DNA from: Hydrogenophaga crassostreae
GTDB lineage: Bacteria; Pseudomonadota; Gammaproteobacteria; Burkholderiales; Burkholderiaceae_C
Length of the DNA stretch: 64,000 nucleotides
Direction: 5' to 3'
Assembly: GCF_001761385.1 (NCBI RefSeq)
Contig: NZ_CP017476.1
Location: 2,035,501-2,099,500 of the forward strand
A program made the position numbers and the translations under genes. The notes below the pieces were generated by a model. The model ran no database searches and was not told the DNA's origin. It worked only from the letters and a program-made list of their open reading frames with translations. Of the stretch, positions 60,025 through 64,000 are shown one piece after another. The stretch's first letter is position 1; every line of letters starts with the position of its first letter.

Positions 60025-60915
60025 CTACAAACCCAGCAATCTCAAATCGAGTCGACCCTGGTGCATTGGCGGGCACCAGAAATAGGCCCCTGTTTGGGGT
60101 TCTGTGAATGAGAAAAGGGCATCAATGATGCCGTCTTCTGCGCCCGACATGCGGCGCAACAGGGCTTCGAATGCATCAAACGAATGCCCAAATGCCGTGA
60201 AGACCAGGCCGCCCTGGTTGTCCTGGGCCCAAGGCATGGAGCGCCGCAGCACAAACGCCTCGGGGCTGAAGTCTTCCTGCGCGGTGCGTTTGACGTGGGC
60301 GGACTCGGGCGCGTCGTCCATTTCCTCATTGCTGACGCGCTCACGGCCAAAGGTGTGGTCTTGTTGCGCGCGTGGCATGGCTTCGAACCTGTCGAACTGG
60401 TGGTGCCAGCGTTGCAGCGCCAAAAAGCTGCTGCCCGCGGGTGCGCCATTGCTGTGTGGCACGAGTGCTGCGGTCAGCGCCTCGTCCCCTGTGGGGTTTT
60501 CGGTGCCATCTTCGTAGCCGGTGAGGTCTTTGCCGCCATCGTGGTTGAAGGCGTCGGTGATGTCTTCGATGGTGAACGCGGGGGCCAGAATGGCTTCGAT
60601 GGCCCGGCTGTGGGCGAGCAAAGCACCGCGGTCATGGCCACGCAGCCAAACCAGAAGGTCAACCGGGGTTGATGGCAATTTGACCAGCGCACCCTCAATG
60701 CCTTTGAAGGTTGTCAGGCCACTTACCGGAGTCTGGAGGGCGCGCGCCAGCGATGCGCCTATGCCCACCACCGTGCTTTGACCATCGGTCACTTTGGCAA
60801 GGGTTTGCAAGGTGGTTTGGGGCAACGCACCCAGGCGAAGCTGGCAAAAGAGATAGCGGGCCTGGGGCGGGATGGCTTCGAGAATACCGGGCTGGGCGAG
60901 GTGGGCGAGGGACAT
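60025..60915 (-). CDS. Dyp-type heme peroxidase
   Basis: This is a 296-residue dye-decolourising peroxidase. The catalytic GxxDG motif is GYEDGTENP with Asp136, the proximal heme histidine is probably His207 (SAHVKRTA), and the distal Arg is Arg224 in VLRRSMPW. The length and lack of signal peptide fit the B (YfeX-like) class. A ribosome site (AGGAG) lies before the start at 60915. The natural substrate is unknown. It is unrelated in sequence to the neighbouring flavoprotein. Confidence 0.92.
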   Translation of the reverse strand: MSLAHLAQPGILEAIPPQARYLFCQLRLGALPQTTLQTLAKVTDGQSTVVGIGASLARALQTPVSGLTTFKGIEGALVKLPSTPVDLLVWLRGHDRGALLAHSRAIEAILAPAFTIEDITDAFNHDGGKDLTGYEDGTENPTGDEALTAALVPHSNGAPAGSSFLALQRWHHQFDRFEAMPRAQQDHTFGRERVSNEEMDDAPESAHVKRTAQEDFSPEAFVLRRSMPWAQDNQGGLVFTAFGHSFDAFEALLRRMSGAEDGIIDALFSFTEPQTGAYFWCPPMHQGRLDLRLLGL

Positions 60916-61020
60916 GGGTAACTCCTGATGGGCAAAGCGGTTGCGGCCGTGCAACCGGTTGATCAGGAATCTAACAGCCCAAAGCGGCAGGCATCATGGC
61001 TTTTGTCAAGCGCGGCCGAA

Positions 61021-61656
61021 TCAGGTGGCCGCTTCGAGACCGTTTAAAAAGTGGGCATGCATGCGCGCCCGGGTCAACGCGGGGTCCCGGGCCAGCAGTG
61101 CGTCCATCACCGCCTGATGCTCGGCCAGCGAATCGCCGATGCGCCCTGTTTTGAGCAAGGAGTTGTGCCGGTTGAGCTTCATCACTTTGCGCAGGTCGGC
61201 CACCATTTGTTGTCGCCAGCGGTTGTCGGCGATCTCCAGAATCCGCATATGGAACTGCTCGTTGAGGGCGAAAAACGTTTCACGCTTTTTGACGGCGGCC
61301 TTGAGTTCTTGATGAAGCGCCTTCAATTCGGCCAACTGGCCATCGGTCCCGCGCTCTGCCACCACACCCGCCGCGTCGGATTCGAGCAAAGCGAGCAGAT
61401 GGTAGACGTCGGCCAGGTCTTTGTCGGACACTTCGGTCACGTAAGCGCCGCGGCGCACCTTCATGGTCACCAGGCCTTCAGCGGCCAGCACCTTAAGCGC
61501 CTCACGCAGGGGCGTGCGACTGATGCCGTATTCCTCGGCGATCTTGAGCTCGTCGATCCAGCTGCCCGGCTCCAGCTCACGGCTGAAGATGCGCTGGCGA
61601 AGCAGTTCGGCGACTTCTTCGTACAGGGCGCGGGGGGCGAGGGAAAGGGCGGACAT
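61021..61656 (-). CDS. GntR-family regulator (FCD), probable regulator of methylmalonyl-CoA mutase
   Basis: This is a 211-residue one-component regulator. The winged helix reads LEPGSWIDELKIAEEYGISRTPLREALKVLAAEGLVTMKVRRGAYV and the FCD domain has NEQFHMRILEIADN and HQAVMDALLARD. It is divergent from the mutase gene with a 122-base intergenic gap holding an inverted repeat. This position is common for GntR regulators of propionate/methylmalonate metabolism in Burkholderiales, but the ligand is inferred only. Confidence 0.88.
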   Translation of the reverse strand: MSALSLAPRALYEEVAELLRQRIFSRELEPGSWIDELKIAEEYGISRTPLREALKVLAAEGLVTMKVRRGAYVTEVSDKDLADVYHLLALLESDAAGVVAERGTDGQLAELKALHQELKAAVKKRETFFALNEQFHMRILEIADNRWRQQMVADLRKVMKLNRHNSLLKTGRIGDSLAEHQAVMDALLARDPALTRARMHAHFLNGLEAAT

Positions 61657-61708
61657 GTGGTGTTTGGCGGTTCGGCGGCGTGGATCAGGATTGTAAGTTG
61701 TAGGGAAT

Positions 61709-61741
61709 ATTTTGCATCAATAATTATGAATGATATAAAAT
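61709..61741. promoter_or_regulatory. AT-rich imperfect inverted repeat between gntR and scpA
   Basis: The arms ATTTTGCATCA and TGATATAAAAT (9 of 11 complementary) are separated by 11 bases. They lie between the divergent GntR (start 61656) and mutase (start 61779) genes. It is a candidate operator or promoter region; a TATAAAAT stretch sits in the right arm. Confidence 0.4.
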
Positions 61742-61778
61742 CTGCTTCGATTTTGTCGCCAAACACCCACGCCTTGCC

Positions 61779-63931
<2,153 letters not shown>

Positions 63932-63935
<4 letters not shown>

Positions 63936-64000
63936 CCTCTGTGGATTTGTATGCGGGCATCGTTCAGGGGGCGGCGCTGGTGCAGCGGCGCGCCATGGCC
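63932..64000 (+). CDS. meaB: Start of MeaB/ArgK-type G-protein chaperone gene (partial)
   Basis: A GTG start overlaps the mutase stop by four bases. The 23 visible codons read VTSVDLYAGIVQGAALVQRR, which fits the N-terminal helix of MeaB family proteins just before their KAITLIES-type segment. MeaB protects and reloads methylmalonyl-CoA mutase with adenosylcobalamin. The rest lies beyond the window, so the call depends mainly on position. Confidence 0.75.

Overview
The window is high-GC proteobacterial DNA. I infer a beta-proteobacterium of the Burkholderiales, most likely a Comamonadaceae member close to Hydrogenophaga. The basis is the class I PHA cluster phaC-phaA-phaB, a lysine/alanine-rich SWIB protein, a zapA/zapB-like pair, many GntR/FCD regulators, a TRAP solute receptor, and dispersed C-run/G-run intergenic repeats. 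No rRNA, tRNA, CRISPR array, transposase or integrase was recognised. Taxonomy is an inference from gene content only.

Layout. 0-9 kb: a GntR regulator, a PaaI-type thioesterase, a small unknown protein, a compact DUF4347/VCBS surface-type protein, an MFS permease, a ThDP-dependent synthase-like enzyme, and LuxR-type and Crp-type regulators. 9-14.2 kb (minus strand): an unusual trio of a class III cyclase-FlgO/TPR protein, a PAP2/haloperoxidase-fold protein with an N-terminal SGGF repeat, and a signal-less subtilase. 14.3-17.6 kb: SWIB/PAKKA protein, RraA-like protein, TSUP permease, zapA and a zapB-like gene. 17.6-32.2 kb: one long plus-strand cobalamin operon. It has a B12 riboswitch, then btuB, cobB, a signal-less BtuF-like protein, cobU, btuF, btuC, btuD, cobO, a DUF1636 gene, cobD, cobC, cobQ, cobT, cobS and a phosphatase. 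cobQ is interrupted by an apparent 1-base frameshift in a G6 run. A DUF445 protein follows.

33.5-38.3 kb is a sparsely coding, partly decayed block. It holds two RidA-family remnants and small single genes (DUF1569, a lipoprotein, NIPSNAP, a cupin, a TfoX-N protein). 38.3-42.2 kb: nth, an HDOD protein, a PLP aminotransferase, an 82-bp tandem repeat array and a Nudix hydrolase. 42.2-48.2 kb: a catabolic cluster on the minus strand (Rieske oxygenase, glutamine-synthetase-like ligase, 2Fe-2S ferredoxin, FAH-family hydrolase, TRAP receptor). It is divergent from a GntR/FCD regulator, with a perfect 16-bp palindrome between them. 48.3-52.6 kb: an archaeal-type thymidine/AMP phosphorylase paired with a PRPP-synthetase-like protein, a zeta GST, PgeF and a small membrane protein. 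52.7-58.5 kb: phaC, phaA, phaB, dusA and an FKBP. 58.5-64 kb: an SQR-like flavoprotein, a Dyp peroxidase, a GntR regulator, and divergent methylmalonyl-CoA mutase followed by the start of meaB.

How it fits together: the B12 operon imports and finishes cobalamin, which is the cofactor of the mutase at the right edge. The mutase could link propionyl/succinyl-CoA metabolism to the PHA genes. The Rieske/GS-like/FAH set looks like a small regulated route for an aromatic or amine substrate. The cyclase/PAP2/subtilase trio and the Rieske-GS cluster are the least explained gene groups.
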